A DNA stretch of 13,887 nucleotides from Candidatus Bathyarchaeota archaeon. Lineage in GTDB: Archaea; Thermoproteota; Bathyarchaeia; 40CM-2-53-6; RBG-13-38-9. Position 1 is the stretch's first letter, and every line of letters starts with the position of its first letter. The translations under genes were made by a program, and so were the position numbers. The DNA lies in NCBI GenBank assembly GCA_026015225.1, contig JAOZGV010000135.1:1-13887 (forward strand). The letters are read 5' to 3'. This document shows positions 7,224-13,098 of this stretch, piece after piece. The notes beneath the pieces were generated by a model, which did not search any database, had not been told where the DNA came from, and was given only the letters and a program-made list of their open reading frames with translations.

Positions 7224-7244
7224 TTAGCGCGCGCGCTAATTAGC
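7224..7244. repeat. Perfect palindrome with CG-alternating core after phoU
   Basis: TTAGCGCGCGCGCTAA (7224-7239) is a perfect 16-base inverted repeat with a 10-base GC-alternating core. It overlaps a second perfect palindrome, GCTAATTAGC, at 7235-7244, so the pattern is TTAGC, GCGCGC, GCTAA, TTAGC. It lies between the convergent phoU and HTH genes. No T-run follows on either strand, so it is not an obvious archaeal terminator. Confidence 0.6.
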
Positions 7245-7318
7245 AAAAAGAGGAAAAGTGACTTTGATTTGCTTTGTTAGAGAAAGAAGTATGAATATAT
7301 ACACATGCCCAGATAGAA

Positions 7319-7699
7319 CTATCCTTTGATGTTTTTTTCAGATGTAAAGTTGCCAAAACCAGTTTTTTGAAGGTAATGGCATAATTCGCAGAACATGGGC
7401 ATATCGTCAATTGAGGGGCTTTTTTCGTCTACTAAGCTTTCAATATATTTATCGACAAATTTTTGAACTTGGGGTATGCCCTCAATTTCTTTAATTTTCT
7501 TGACGCCTCTCTTAGAGTAAAGGTATTGACTAATAGCTGCTTGAGTGATGCCTAATTTTTCGGCCGCACTTACTTGCGTAAAACCATTATCTTCAATTAA
7601 TTTTTTAGCAACCAAAGATCTAAATGCCGGCAACACGAATTTTACTACGTTCTCACAATAGAATTTCAATTTTCCCCATATCATAACAATGTTATGCAT
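7319..7699 (-). CDS. HTH transcriptional regulator, COG2522-like
   Basis: A 126-residue probable DNA-binding protein. The N-terminal segment has the family-like C-E-N-V-V-x-F-V-L-P-A-F-R (Cys15 onward). A helix-turn-helix spans about 39-62 (TQVSAAEKLGITQAAISQYLYSKRG when read in two parts), and FCELCHYLQ near the C-terminus supplies a CxxC at 104 and 107. With Cys15 these could bind a metal or Fe-S cluster, as suggested by the conserved cysteines of archaeal COG2522 regulators; related HTH domains are fused to ThiN in archaeal ThiR, but no ThiN domain is present here. An in-frame ATG at 7684 gives a 121-residue alternative. A perfect palindrome covers the region between the two possible starts, suggesting autoregulation, and recurs at the promoter of the molybdopterin protein gene. 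Effector unknown. Confidence 0.85.
   Translation of the reverse strand: MHNIVMIWGKLKFYCENVVKFVLPAFRSLVAKKLIEDNGFTQVSAAEKLGITQAAISQYLYSKRGVKKIKEIEGIPQVQKFVDKYIESLVDEKSPSIDDMPMFCELCHYLQKTGFGNFTSEKNIKG
7682..7696. promoter_or_regulatory. Palindromic operator candidate at the HTH regulator gene
   Basis: CATAACAATGTTATG is a perfect inverted repeat of seven base pairs around a central A. It overlaps the first codons, or the leader if translation begins at 7684. Its 13-base core is identical to the palindrome at 13859-13871. Placement at the regulator's own 5' end fits an autoregulatory site. Confidence 0.5.
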
Positions 7700-7748
7700 T
7701 TAATAAAGTTTATTGATTTATGTTTTAAATTCAAACAATAATTGAAAA

Positions 7749-7758
7749 CCTTTTTATC
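7749..7758 (+). promoter_or_regulatory. BRE/TATA-like promoter of the tRNA-Ala gene
   Basis: GAAAACC followed by TTTTTAT (about 7744-7757) resembles a BRE plus TATA box. It is centred about 33 bases before the mature tRNA 5' end, so transcription would begin a few bases upstream of the tRNA. Confidence 0.4.
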
Positions 7759-7810
7759 CAAGATTTTACTCAAAACGATATACACTGGGCCGGTAGATCA
7801 GACTGGTATG

Positions 7811-7838
7811 AGCTACTTGAAAACCAAAGTGCTACTAA
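7811..7838 (+). other. Non-canonical tRNA intron in the D-stem (between 22 and 23)
   Basis: Removal restores G22-A23-T24-C25 opposite G10-A11-T12-C13. The precursor can form a bulge-helix-bulge: GGTA (7805-7808) pairs with TACT (7833-7836, one G-T), with TGA bulged at the 5' site and AAA at the 3' site. Cuts after the second base of each bulge give exactly these ends. An inner stem, GC plus ACTT with AAGT plus GC (one bulged T), and an outer GAC/GTC helix (7801-7803 with 7842-7844) add support. Splicing is inferred, not observed. Confidence 0.75.
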
Positions 7839-7853
7839 ATCGTCCGCTTGGCA

Positions 7854-7867
7854 AGCCACTCACAAAA
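7854..7867 (+). other. Canonical-position tRNA intron (between 37 and 38), 14 bases
   Basis: Lies directly after A37 of the anticodon loop, the commonest archaeal intron site. TTG (7848-7850) can pair with CAA (7863-7865), leaving bulges CAA (7852-7854) and AAT (7866-7868) whose 2+1 cuts give this intron. The central helix is weak, with a G-A mismatch, so it is a relaxed motif. The intron is very short. Confidence 0.75.
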
Positions 7868-7958
7868 TGCGGAAGGTCGCGGGTTCAAATCCCGCCCGGT
7901 CCACCACTTATGAGTGCGCGCGTAACCATTGATTTATTTGATAATATACGTGAGCATA

Positions 7959-7965
7959 TTTTTTT
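7959..7965 (+). terminator. T-run terminator candidate after tRNA-Ala
   Basis: A T7 run about 53 bases past the tRNA 3' end would end the precursor transcript. It lies just before the probable promoter of the next gene. Confidence 0.35.
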
Positions 7966-7972
7966 AAATATT

Positions 7973-7985
7973 AAATTTAATATAT
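7973..7985 (+). promoter_or_regulatory. TATA-like box for the zinc-ribbon/RDD gene
   Basis: AAATTTAATATAT is centred about 45 bases before the ATG at 8024 and predicts a transcript start near 8006. This supports starting the protein at 8024 rather than in an upstream in-frame extension through the tRNA. Confidence 0.35.
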
Positions 7986-8023
7986 CGATTCAAATTAATC
8001 ATCATTCTTATGGGATAATCCAT

Positions 8024-8566
8024 ATGACATTTTGTCCAAAATGTGGAAAAGAAGTAAAAACTGATGAAAAATTCTGTATGAATTGTGGCGCTTTGCTTGA
8101 GAAATCCTCTACAAAGCTTACTAAAGCTACCACAGACCAATATGCAAGTTTGGGGTCTAGAATAGTAGCAGGATTGATCGATTATATAATAATGCTGATT
8201 GTCGCACTCTTCATATTTATCATACCCTTTGGGGGAGCCATATGGTCATGGAGCTGGGGAAAGCCCGGATTTGGCTTTGGTATGATTGGAGGAATATTTG
8301 GATTACAGTTTCTATTATGGCTGGCCTATTTTACTTACTTTGAAGGTTCATCAGGTCAGACAATTGGAAAAAAAGTAGCTAACATAAAAGTAGTAAAAGT
8401 AGATTTCTCAAAATGCGATTATGGATCTGCATTTGTGAGAACTATTTTAAGAATAATAGATCGTTTGCCATTCCTCTATATACTTGGATTTGTTCTAATT
8501 GCCGTTACAGACAAAAAGCAAAGACTTGGCGATATGCTAGCAAAAACAATAGTTGTAAATACATAG
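8024..8566 (+). CDS. Zinc-ribbon plus RDD-domain membrane protein
   Basis: A 180-residue membrane protein. An N-terminal zinc ribbon has two CxxC pairs (Cys4, Cys7, Cys18, Cys21 in CPKCG and CMNCG), followed by a short polar linker and an RDD domain from about 40 to the end. The RDD features are GSRIVAGLIDY (Arg46, Asp53), GQTIGKK, and QRLGDMLAKTIVV near the C-terminus. Hydrophobic helices lie at about 48-70, 88-107 and 148-163. RDD proteins are poorly characterised; some have been linked to ion or proton exchange. The zinc ribbon presumably faces the cytoplasm. ATG 8024 is preferred because the ribbon begins immediately after it. The same frame stays open back through the tRNA, with an ATG at 7910, which is unlikely. 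No link to phosphate is visible except location. Confidence 0.88.
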   Translation: MTFCPKCGKEVKTDEKFCMNCGALLEKSSTKLTKATTDQYASLGSRIVAGLIDYIIMLIVALFIFIIPFGGAIWSWSWGKPGFGFGMIGGIFGLQFLLWLAYFTYFEGSSGQTIGKKVANIKVVKVDFSKCDYGSAFVRTILRIIDRLPFLYILGFVLIAVTDKKQRLGDMLAKTIVVNT

Positions 8567-8660
8567 GATATTTCAAGGAAGTAAAAATTAAATTTTGATT
8601 ATATTCGCGCCTTATTTTAGTAATATTTCGAAAAATCTCTAATAAAATCATATTAGTAAA

Positions 8661-8680
8661 ATTCAAAATTTATATTGAAT
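8661..8680 (+). promoter_or_regulatory. TATA box of the Na+/Pi cotransporter gene within an inverted repeat
   Basis: ATTCAA (8661-8666) and TTGAAT (8675-8680) form a perfect 6-base inverted repeat with an 8-base spacer, AATTTATA, that contains the TATA-like core. The predicted transcript start near 8697 is almost at the ATG (8701), so the mRNA should be leaderless. A factor binding the repeat would cover the TATA box. Confidence 0.4.
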
Positions 8681-8700
8681 AATGAATTTGATGATAAATC

Positions 8701-10320
8701 ATGGGTACTGATGCTTTCACATATATGATGGTAATATTCCAAATCTTTGGCGGTCTTGCTCTATTCTTATTCGGAATACGCTTCTTAAGTGGTGGTTTGG
8801 AAAAATTTGCTGGAGTTAAAATTCAAGGAATGCTTGAGAAACTAACTAGAAATCCAATAAAAGGAGCAGGTGTAGGCGCTTTTGTTACAGCAGTCATTCA
8901 AAGCAGTAGCTTAACTATGGTGACTTTGATTGGTTTAATAAATGCTGGTTTATTAAATCTTGAACAAGCAATTGGAGTAATTTTGGGCACAGAAATAGGC
9001 ACAACAATAACCGCTCAGATTGTTGCTTTTGATATTGGGCAGTTTTATTTCTTAATAATAGGAATAGGATTTTTTCTATACTTCTTTCTAAGAAAAAGCA
9101 ATTACCATTATTCTGGGCAAATCATTCTTGGTTTTGGTATCTTGTTTCTGGGTATGGAAACAATGTCTGGTGGCTTAAGACCATTAAGTCAAACTCCCTT
9201 TTTTATAAATACTGTAAAAAATTTTGGAGAAACACCAATTTTAGGGATTGCGGTTGGAGCAATCTTTACTGCGGCAATACAGAGCAGCTCAGCAATGACA
9301 GGTTTAGTTATTGCTATGGGAATAGAAAATGTAATTACATTAAAAGGAGCAATGTGTCTTATCTTCGGCGCAAATATTGGGACATGTGTGACTGGATTGA
9401 TTGCATCGTTAGGTTCTTCTTTGTCCTCAAGGAGAGCTGCTGCCGCACAATTATTCATCAATGTCTTAGGTGTAGCTATCTTTTTTCCATTTTTAACACC
9501 TTTTACGAATTTAGTTGCTCTAACTTCGATGAATTTACCTAGACAAATAGCTAATGCGCATACTATATTCAATGTCTTAGTCAGTCTAATCATGTTTCCT
9601 TTGGTAGGCATGCTTGTATTTCTTGTAAAAAAAGTTGTTCCAGGGGAAGAACCTTTTTTTGATACTCGGATCAAGTTTCTTGATGAAAGATTATTAAACG
9701 CACCATTAATTGCGTTATCTCAAGCTGCAAAAGAAGTAAATAGAATAGCCGAAATTATAGTTGGAATGCTGGAAAGGGCAGAAGCAGCTTTCTTAAATAA
9801 TGATGAAAGATCAATGAAAGTGGTTTTTGAATCAGAAGCAACGGTAGATGAATTTTGTAACGCCGTTGAAAAATATTTAGACAAGATACCTATGGATAGA
9901 TTGAATAAAGAAGGCTTTCTAAGGAGCGTAGCATTAATCCACACTTTGACAGATCTAGAAAGAATCGCCGATCATGCAGATAATTTTGGAATTGCAGCAA
10001 GGGAAAAAATGAAGGGTAATATTTCTTTCTCACCTCAAGGAGAAAAAGAACTAAAGTATATGTTCAAAAGAGTTCGAAAAATGTACGAATTAGTTGTGAG
10101 AGCGCTTAAGAAAAACGATCCAGAATTAGCGAAAGAAGTTTTGAAATATGAGGATGAAGTTGACGATCTTGAGAAAGAATACCGTCAGAAACACATTGAT
10201 AGATTGAAAAGAGGGATATGCACGCCTGAGGCTGATGTTATTTTTACAGAATCATTGAGAAATCTAGAGAGAATTGGGGACCATTCTGATAATATCGCAA
10301 ATAGTGTATTGACAGATTAA
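8701..10320 (+). CDS. Na+/phosphate cotransporter (NptA/PNaS type) with C-terminal PhoU-like domain
   Basis: A 539-residue secondary carrier that imports phosphate with sodium. The membrane domain (about 1-310) carries the duplicated family signature: AVIQSSSLTMV with QSSS at 67-70 and AAIQSSSAMTG with QSSS at 194-197, each followed by a Gly/Thr-rich segment (LGTEIGTTI at 95-103, FGANIGTCV at 222-230). The cytoplasmic C-terminal part (about 330-539) is a PhoU-like helical bundle with two intact metal motifs, DLERIADHADN at 418-428 and NLERIGDHSDN at 521-531. No Shine-Dalgarno is evident, and the TATA position predicts a leaderless transcript. It sits between pstB-phoU and pstSCA, giving the cell two kinds of phosphate importer in one locus. 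Its PhoU domain probably gates the carrier itself. Confidence 0.95.
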   Translation: MGTDAFTYMMVIFQIFGGLALFLFGIRFLSGGLEKFAGVKIQGMLEKLTRNPIKGAGVGAFVTAVIQSSSLTMVTLIGLINAGLLNLEQAIGVILGTEIGTTITAQIVAFDIGQFYFLIIGIGFFLYFFLRKSNYHYSGQIILGFGILFLGMETMSGGLRPLSQTPFFINTVKNFGETPILGIAVGAIFTAAIQSSSAMTGLVIAMGIENVITLKGAMCLIFGANIGTCVTGLIASLGSSLSSRRAAAAQLFINVLGVAIFFPFLTPFTNLVALTSMNLPRQIANAHTIFNVLVSLIMFPLVGMLVFLVKKVVPGEEPFFDTRIKFLDERLLNAPLIALSQAAKEVNRIAEIIVGMLERAEAAFLNNDERSMKVVFESEATVDEFCNAVEKYLDKIPMDRLNKEGFLRSVALIHTLTDLERIADHADNFGIAAREKMKGNISFSPQGEKELKYMFKRVRKMYELVVRALKKNDPELAKEVLKYEDEVDDLEKEYRQKHIDRLKRGICTPEADVIFTESLRNLERIGDHSDNIANSVLTD

Positions 10321-10389
10321 AAGCCGAAATAAAACCATTCTCTCTTTGCAATCATGCTATTGAATTTAGAATTTTATTTCGATGTTGGT

Positions 10390-10397
10390 ACAATGTT
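10390..10397. promoter_or_regulatory. Partial match to the shared palindrome upstream of pstS
   Basis: ACAATGTT matches the central eight bases of the palindrome found at 7683-7695 and 13859-13871, but symmetry fails outside three base pairs. It lies about 70 bases before pstS. A short AT-rich match like this can easily occur by chance. Confidence 0.15.
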
Positions 10398-10407
10398 TTA
10401 GATTAGC

Positions 10408-10430
10408 AAGATATTTATGTTATTTATAAT
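10408..10430 (+). promoter_or_regulatory. TATA-like region for pstS
   Basis: Two overlapping candidates are present: ATATTTATG (10411-10419) and TATTTATAAT (10421-10430). The first predicts a start near 10441 and the second near 10451. Which one is used decides whether the hairpin at 10432-10449 is in the transcript. Confidence 0.35.
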
Positions 10431-10431
10431 T

Positions 10432-10449
10432 CCTTGAGAATAATCAAGG
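10432..10449 (+). promoter_or_regulatory. Hairpin overlapping the pstS ribosome-binding site
   Basis: CCTTGA (10432-10437) pairs perfectly with TCAAGG (10444-10449) around a 6-base loop, and the AAGGAG Shine-Dalgarno begins in the 3' arm. A four-codon mini-ORF, ATG GAC AAT AGA TGA, starts at 10454; its stop overlaps the pstS ATG at 10465. Shine-Dalgarno spacing is too short for the mini-ORF and long for pstS. Translational control is possible but unproven, and the mRNA start may exclude the hairpin. Confidence 0.3.
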
Positions 10450-10464
10450 AGATATGGACAATAG

Positions 10465-11301
10465 ATGAACAAACTTTTCGCAGTTATAATTGCTATTATT
10501 TTATTTTTAACCATTATTGGAGTATATTCCAATTACAGTAAAACACCCTCGTCAGGACCTTCTGGAAGTCTGAATATAGCTGGATCTACTACTGTTTTAC
10601 CATTAAATCAAGAATGGGCAAGATTACTAATGGAAAAATATCCAAATCTACGAATATCTGTTTCTGGGGGAGGTTCTGGAAATGGAATAAAGTCTGTCGG
10701 TTTAGAAATTATCGACATTGGTGCAGCATCAAGAGATATAAAAGAAAAAGAATTTAAGGAATATCCAGACTTGGAACTGGTTACAGTAGCTAAGGATAGC
10801 GTTATAATAGCCGTTCATCCCAGCAATCCTTTATCAGATATTAAGATGAAGGATATTGCAAAAATCTATGCAGGAGAAATAACTAATTTTAAAGATTTAG
10901 GCGGTCTCGATATGGAGATTAATTTATATTCGAGAGAAGAGGGTTCTGGAACCAGAAGTGCGTTTGAAGATATTGTATTGAAAAAATTCGATGTTGAGAT
11001 TTTTAGCAAAGCACTAATAAAACCGTCCAATGGTGAATTAAGAGCTGCGGTTTCAGGAGATAATCAAGGCTTTACTTATCTCTCTATAGGATACTTGGAT
11101 AATTCTGTCAAAGCTCTAAGCATAGATGGAGTAGAACCAACTATAGAAAATGTAAAATCAGGTGATTATACTGTCGTAAGAAGTTTGTATTTGATTACAA
11201 AAAGTGGGCCTTCAGAATTGGAGGGATTATTTATAGAATTCGCGTTATCTCCAGAAGGTCAAACAGTAGTTGATGAGCAGGGATACATAACAGTTGGTTA
11301 A
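10465..11301 (+). CDS. pstS: Phosphate-binding protein PstS
   Basis: A 278-residue extracellular phosphate receptor that delivers phosphate to the PstC-PstA channel. An N-terminal hydrophobic helix (about 4-22) is a signal peptide or membrane anchor; there is no cysteine near its end, so no lipoprotein anchor is apparent and the protein may stay tethered by the helix. A Ser/Pro/Gly-rich linker (22-35) follows. Ligand-loop motifs are GSTTVLP at 40-46, SGGGSGNG at 67-74, ASRD at 88-91 and SREEGSGTRSAFE at 156-168, all typical of PstS. The 3' spacer before pstC is T-rich, which could allow partial termination and more binding protein than permease. The ATG is preceded by AAGGAG 14 bases upstream. 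Confidence 0.95.
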   Translation: MNKLFAVIIAIILFLTIIGVYSNYSKTPSSGPSGSLNIAGSTTVLPLNQEWARLLMEKYPNLRISVSGGGSGNGIKSVGLEIIDIGAASRDIKEKEFKEYPDLELVTVAKDSVIIAVHPSNPLSDIKMKDIAKIYAGEITNFKDLGGLDMEINLYSREEGSGTRSAFEDIVLKKFDVEIFSKALIKPSNGELRAAVSGDNQGFTYLSIGYLDNSVKALSIDGVEPTIENVKSGDYTVVRSLYLITKSGPSELEGLFIEFALSPEGQTVVDEQGYITVG

Positions 11302-11316
11302 GTAAAAATTTAACAA

Positions 11317-11335
11317 TTTTTTCTTTTATTTTTTA
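11317..11335 (+). terminator. T-rich stretch between pstS and pstC, possible partial terminator
   Basis: A run of mostly T residues (T6, C, T4, A, T6) begins 15 bases after the pstS stop. In archaea such tracts terminate transcription, so some transcripts may end here while others continue into pstC. Confidence 0.4.
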
Positions 11336-11360
11336 ACGTTAGGAATTAAGGGTAAATTAA

Positions 11361-12224
11361 ATGAGGCGGCAAATTAGAGAGAAACTAATTGAAAGGGGTT
11401 TGTTTGGTGCCGCATCCACTTCAATAATTATAGTATTATTAATCGTTCTTTTTATGGTTCTTGAAGGTTGTTCAGCCATTAATTTTAATTTCCTTTTTGG
11501 ATATGAATGGAATCCGTCTCACGAGAAATTTGGAATTGTTACAATTGTTATAAGCACTTTTTATATAGGATTGGGTGCGTTAGCAATATCGATTTGCATA
11601 GGCATACCGTCTGCCATCTTCTTATCTGAATATGCTCATGAAACAATCAGAAATATCATCAAATCCTCAGTTGAAATGCTTGTTGGGATCCCGTCAATCG
11701 TTCTAGGTTTCTTCGGTCTAATAGTATTAATCCCGTTAATAAGAGAAAACATAGGAGGGCGAGGAGAATCTATTCTTGCTGGTTGGATAATTCTCTCGAT
11801 CATGACCCTACCTCACATAATCTCATTATCTGAGGATGCAATGAGAGCTGTTCCAAACTCTTTTAGAGAGGGTTCTGTAGCCCTGGGTGCTACTAAATGG
11901 CAAACGGTTATAAAGTTAATTTTACCAAATGCGAAATCTGGTGTCTTAGCCTCTATTATCTTAGGTATGAGCAGTGCGATAGGCGAGACTATGGCCGTTC
12001 TTATGGTTATAGGCAATCCAAACATTCCGTGGATTCCAAATTCGATCCTTGATCAAGTAAGAGTAATGACTTCAACTATCGTTATCGAGATATCATATGC
12101 CGTTTGGGGCTCTCCCCATCAGCAATCGCTTTTCGCAATAGGTGTAGTTCTATTCATCTTCGTGGCGATAATGACTTCCATAGCACGCATAGTTGTTAAG
12201 GGGGAGATTCGGAGAAAATGGTAA
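11361..12224 (+). CDS. pstC: Phosphate ABC transporter permease PstC
   Basis: A 287-residue inner permease subunit of the phosphate importer. Hydrophobic helices lie at about 18-36, 58-88, 104-127, 138-155, 193-217 and 255-278. The EAA loop that contacts PstB is at 170-190, reading EGSVALGATKWQT then VIKLILP. VGIPSIVLGFFGL (108-120) and AIGETMAVLMVIGN (206-219) are conserved PstC segments. The last codons overlap the pstA start by 7 bases (12218-12224), indicating translational coupling and forming a PstC-PstA heterodimer. GGG lies about 10 bases before the ATG. Length is close to that of typical archaeal PstC. Confidence 0.95.
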   Translation: MRRQIREKLIERGLFGAASTSIIIVLLIVLFMVLEGCSAINFNFLFGYEWNPSHEKFGIVTIVISTFYIGLGALAISICIGIPSAIFLSEYAHETIRNIIKSSVEMLVGIPSIVLGFFGLIVLIPLIRENIGGRGESILAGWIILSIMTLPHIISLSEDAMRAVPNSFREGSVALGATKWQTVIKLILPNAKSGVLASIILGMSSAIGETMAVLMVIGNPNIPWIPNSILDQVRVMTSTIVIEISYAVWGSPHQQSLFAIGVVLFIFVAIMTSIARIVVKGEIRRKW

Positions 12225-13075
12225 CAGAGCAAAAAAAGGAAAAAATAATTAAAGCCTTCTTATATTTGACCACTAGTATTTCAATAATTGCTCTGCTATC
12301 TATCGTTATATATATTGTGATCAATGGTGCATACATGATCACTCCAGAGTTCTTAACGACTGCGCCTTATAAATTCGAGATGGGAGGAATATTTCCCCAA
12401 ATTATCGGCACTCTTCTTTTAGTGGGCGTCTGCATGTGTTTTGCAGGACCTATGGGTGTTTTAGCAGCCATTTATCTTACAGAGTATGCTCCAAATAACA
12501 TAATCACAAAGACTTTGCGATTCTTCGTTGAATCATTAGCCGGGATACCGTCTATAATAATTGGGCTATTTGGATTGGCTTTTTTGGTATATTATATGCA
12601 TTTTAGAATATCCTTGCTCTCAGGAGGATTGGCATTAGGTTTTATGATCCTTCCTTGGACAGTCAGGGCATCTGAAGAAGCTATTAGAGCAGTTCCCTTT
12701 AGCTATAGAGAAGCATCTCTAGCTTTGGGAGCAAGCAAATGGCAGACTATCAAGAACGTATCGGTACAAGCTGCTTTTCCAGGAATTATTACTGGACTTC
12801 TTTTAGGTCTTGGAAAGGCTATAGGTGAAACAGCTGTTGTATTACTTACTGCAGGGTCAGGTTTAGAATCATTTCTTCCAAGATCAGTATTTGAACCTGT
12901 TGCATCTCTTCCTGTCTATCTTTATATGATTGCTACTCAAGGACATACATCTGAGGCCTATACCAGAGCATATGGTGCAGCTTTAGTGCTTCTAATGATA
13001 TTTCTCACAATAAATATCTTCGCATCAATAGTTAGAAACCACTATGTTAAGAAACATAAAGTAAGATTTGGATGA
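12218..13075 (+). CDS. pstA: Phosphate ABC transporter permease PstA
   Basis: A 285-residue second permease subunit. Membrane helices lie at about 14-36, 60-88, 103-127, 133-150, 187-212 and 252-272. The EAA loop is at 165-189 (EASLALGASKWQT, then IKNVSVQAAFPG). ESLAGIPSIIIGLFGLA (105-121) and GKAIGETAVVLLTAG (199-213) are characteristic. The start overlaps the pstC stop in a different frame, and a GGAG just upstream lies inside pstC. It ends 23 bases before the stop codon of a convergent gene. With PstS, PstC and the distant PstB it completes the importer. Confidence 0.95.
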   Translation: MVTEQKKEKIIKAFLYLTTSISIIALLSIVIYIVINGAYMITPEFLTTAPYKFEMGGIFPQIIGTLLLVGVCMCFAGPMGVLAAIYLTEYAPNNIITKTLRFFVESLAGIPSIIIGLFGLAFLVYYMHFRISLLSGGLALGFMILPWTVRASEEAIRAVPFSYREASLALGASKWQTIKNVSVQAAFPGIITGLLLGLGKAIGETAVVLLTAGSGLESFLPRSVFEPVASLPVYLYMIATQGHTSEAYTRAYGAALVLLMIFLTINIFASIVRNHYVKKHKVRFG

Positions 13076-13098
13076 TTCTAAAATTTAGTTTGAATTTA

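Larger units (their letters stand above)
7787..7906 (+). tRNA. tRNA-Ala (GGC) with two introns
   Basis: The acceptor stem pairs 7787-7793 with 7896-7902 and contains the G3-U70 wobble (7789 and 7900) that marks alanine tRNAs; A73 and an encoded CCA (7904-7906) follow. The T-arm is GCGGG/CCCGC around TTCAAAT (7879-7895). Anticodon stem TCCGC/GCGGA is 7843-7847 with 7869-7873, and the variable loop is 5 bases. The D-stem GATC (7796-7799) finds its GATC partner only if 28 bases (7811-7838) are removed. The anticodon loop becomes a normal 7-base TTGGCAT, anticodon GGC at 7850-7852, only if 14 bases (7854-7867) are removed. The mature length would be 78 bases including CCA. All stems then pair fully. 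Intron ends may be off by one base because of repeated A residues. Confidence 0.9.

Noticed and set aside
7224..7239. Intrinsic terminator hairpin after phoU
   Set aside because: The palindrome has no natural loop and is not followed by a T-run on either strand.
7787..7906. tRNA-Ser or tRNA-Leu with a long variable arm, suggested by a CTTGAAA-like loop at 7816-7822
   Set aside because: The D-stem would be mismatched and the remaining sequence gives no proper variable arm, while the alanine cloverleaf with G3-U70 and a GGC anticodon pairs completely after removing two introns.
7742..8023. In-frame 94-residue N-terminal extension of the zinc-ribbon/RDD protein
   Set aside because: It runs straight through the tRNA-Ala gene. 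A TATA-like box at 7973-7985 and the zinc ribbon immediately after ATG 8024 support the shorter protein.
10387..10399. Third operator of the HTH regulator upstream of pstS
   Set aside because: Only ACAATGTT matches and dyad symmetry is lost after three pairs; such a match is expected by chance in AT-rich DNA.
11302..11360. Separate promoter for pstCA
   Set aside because: The spacer is short and T-rich with no distinct TATA element at proper spacing; read-through from pstS is simpler.
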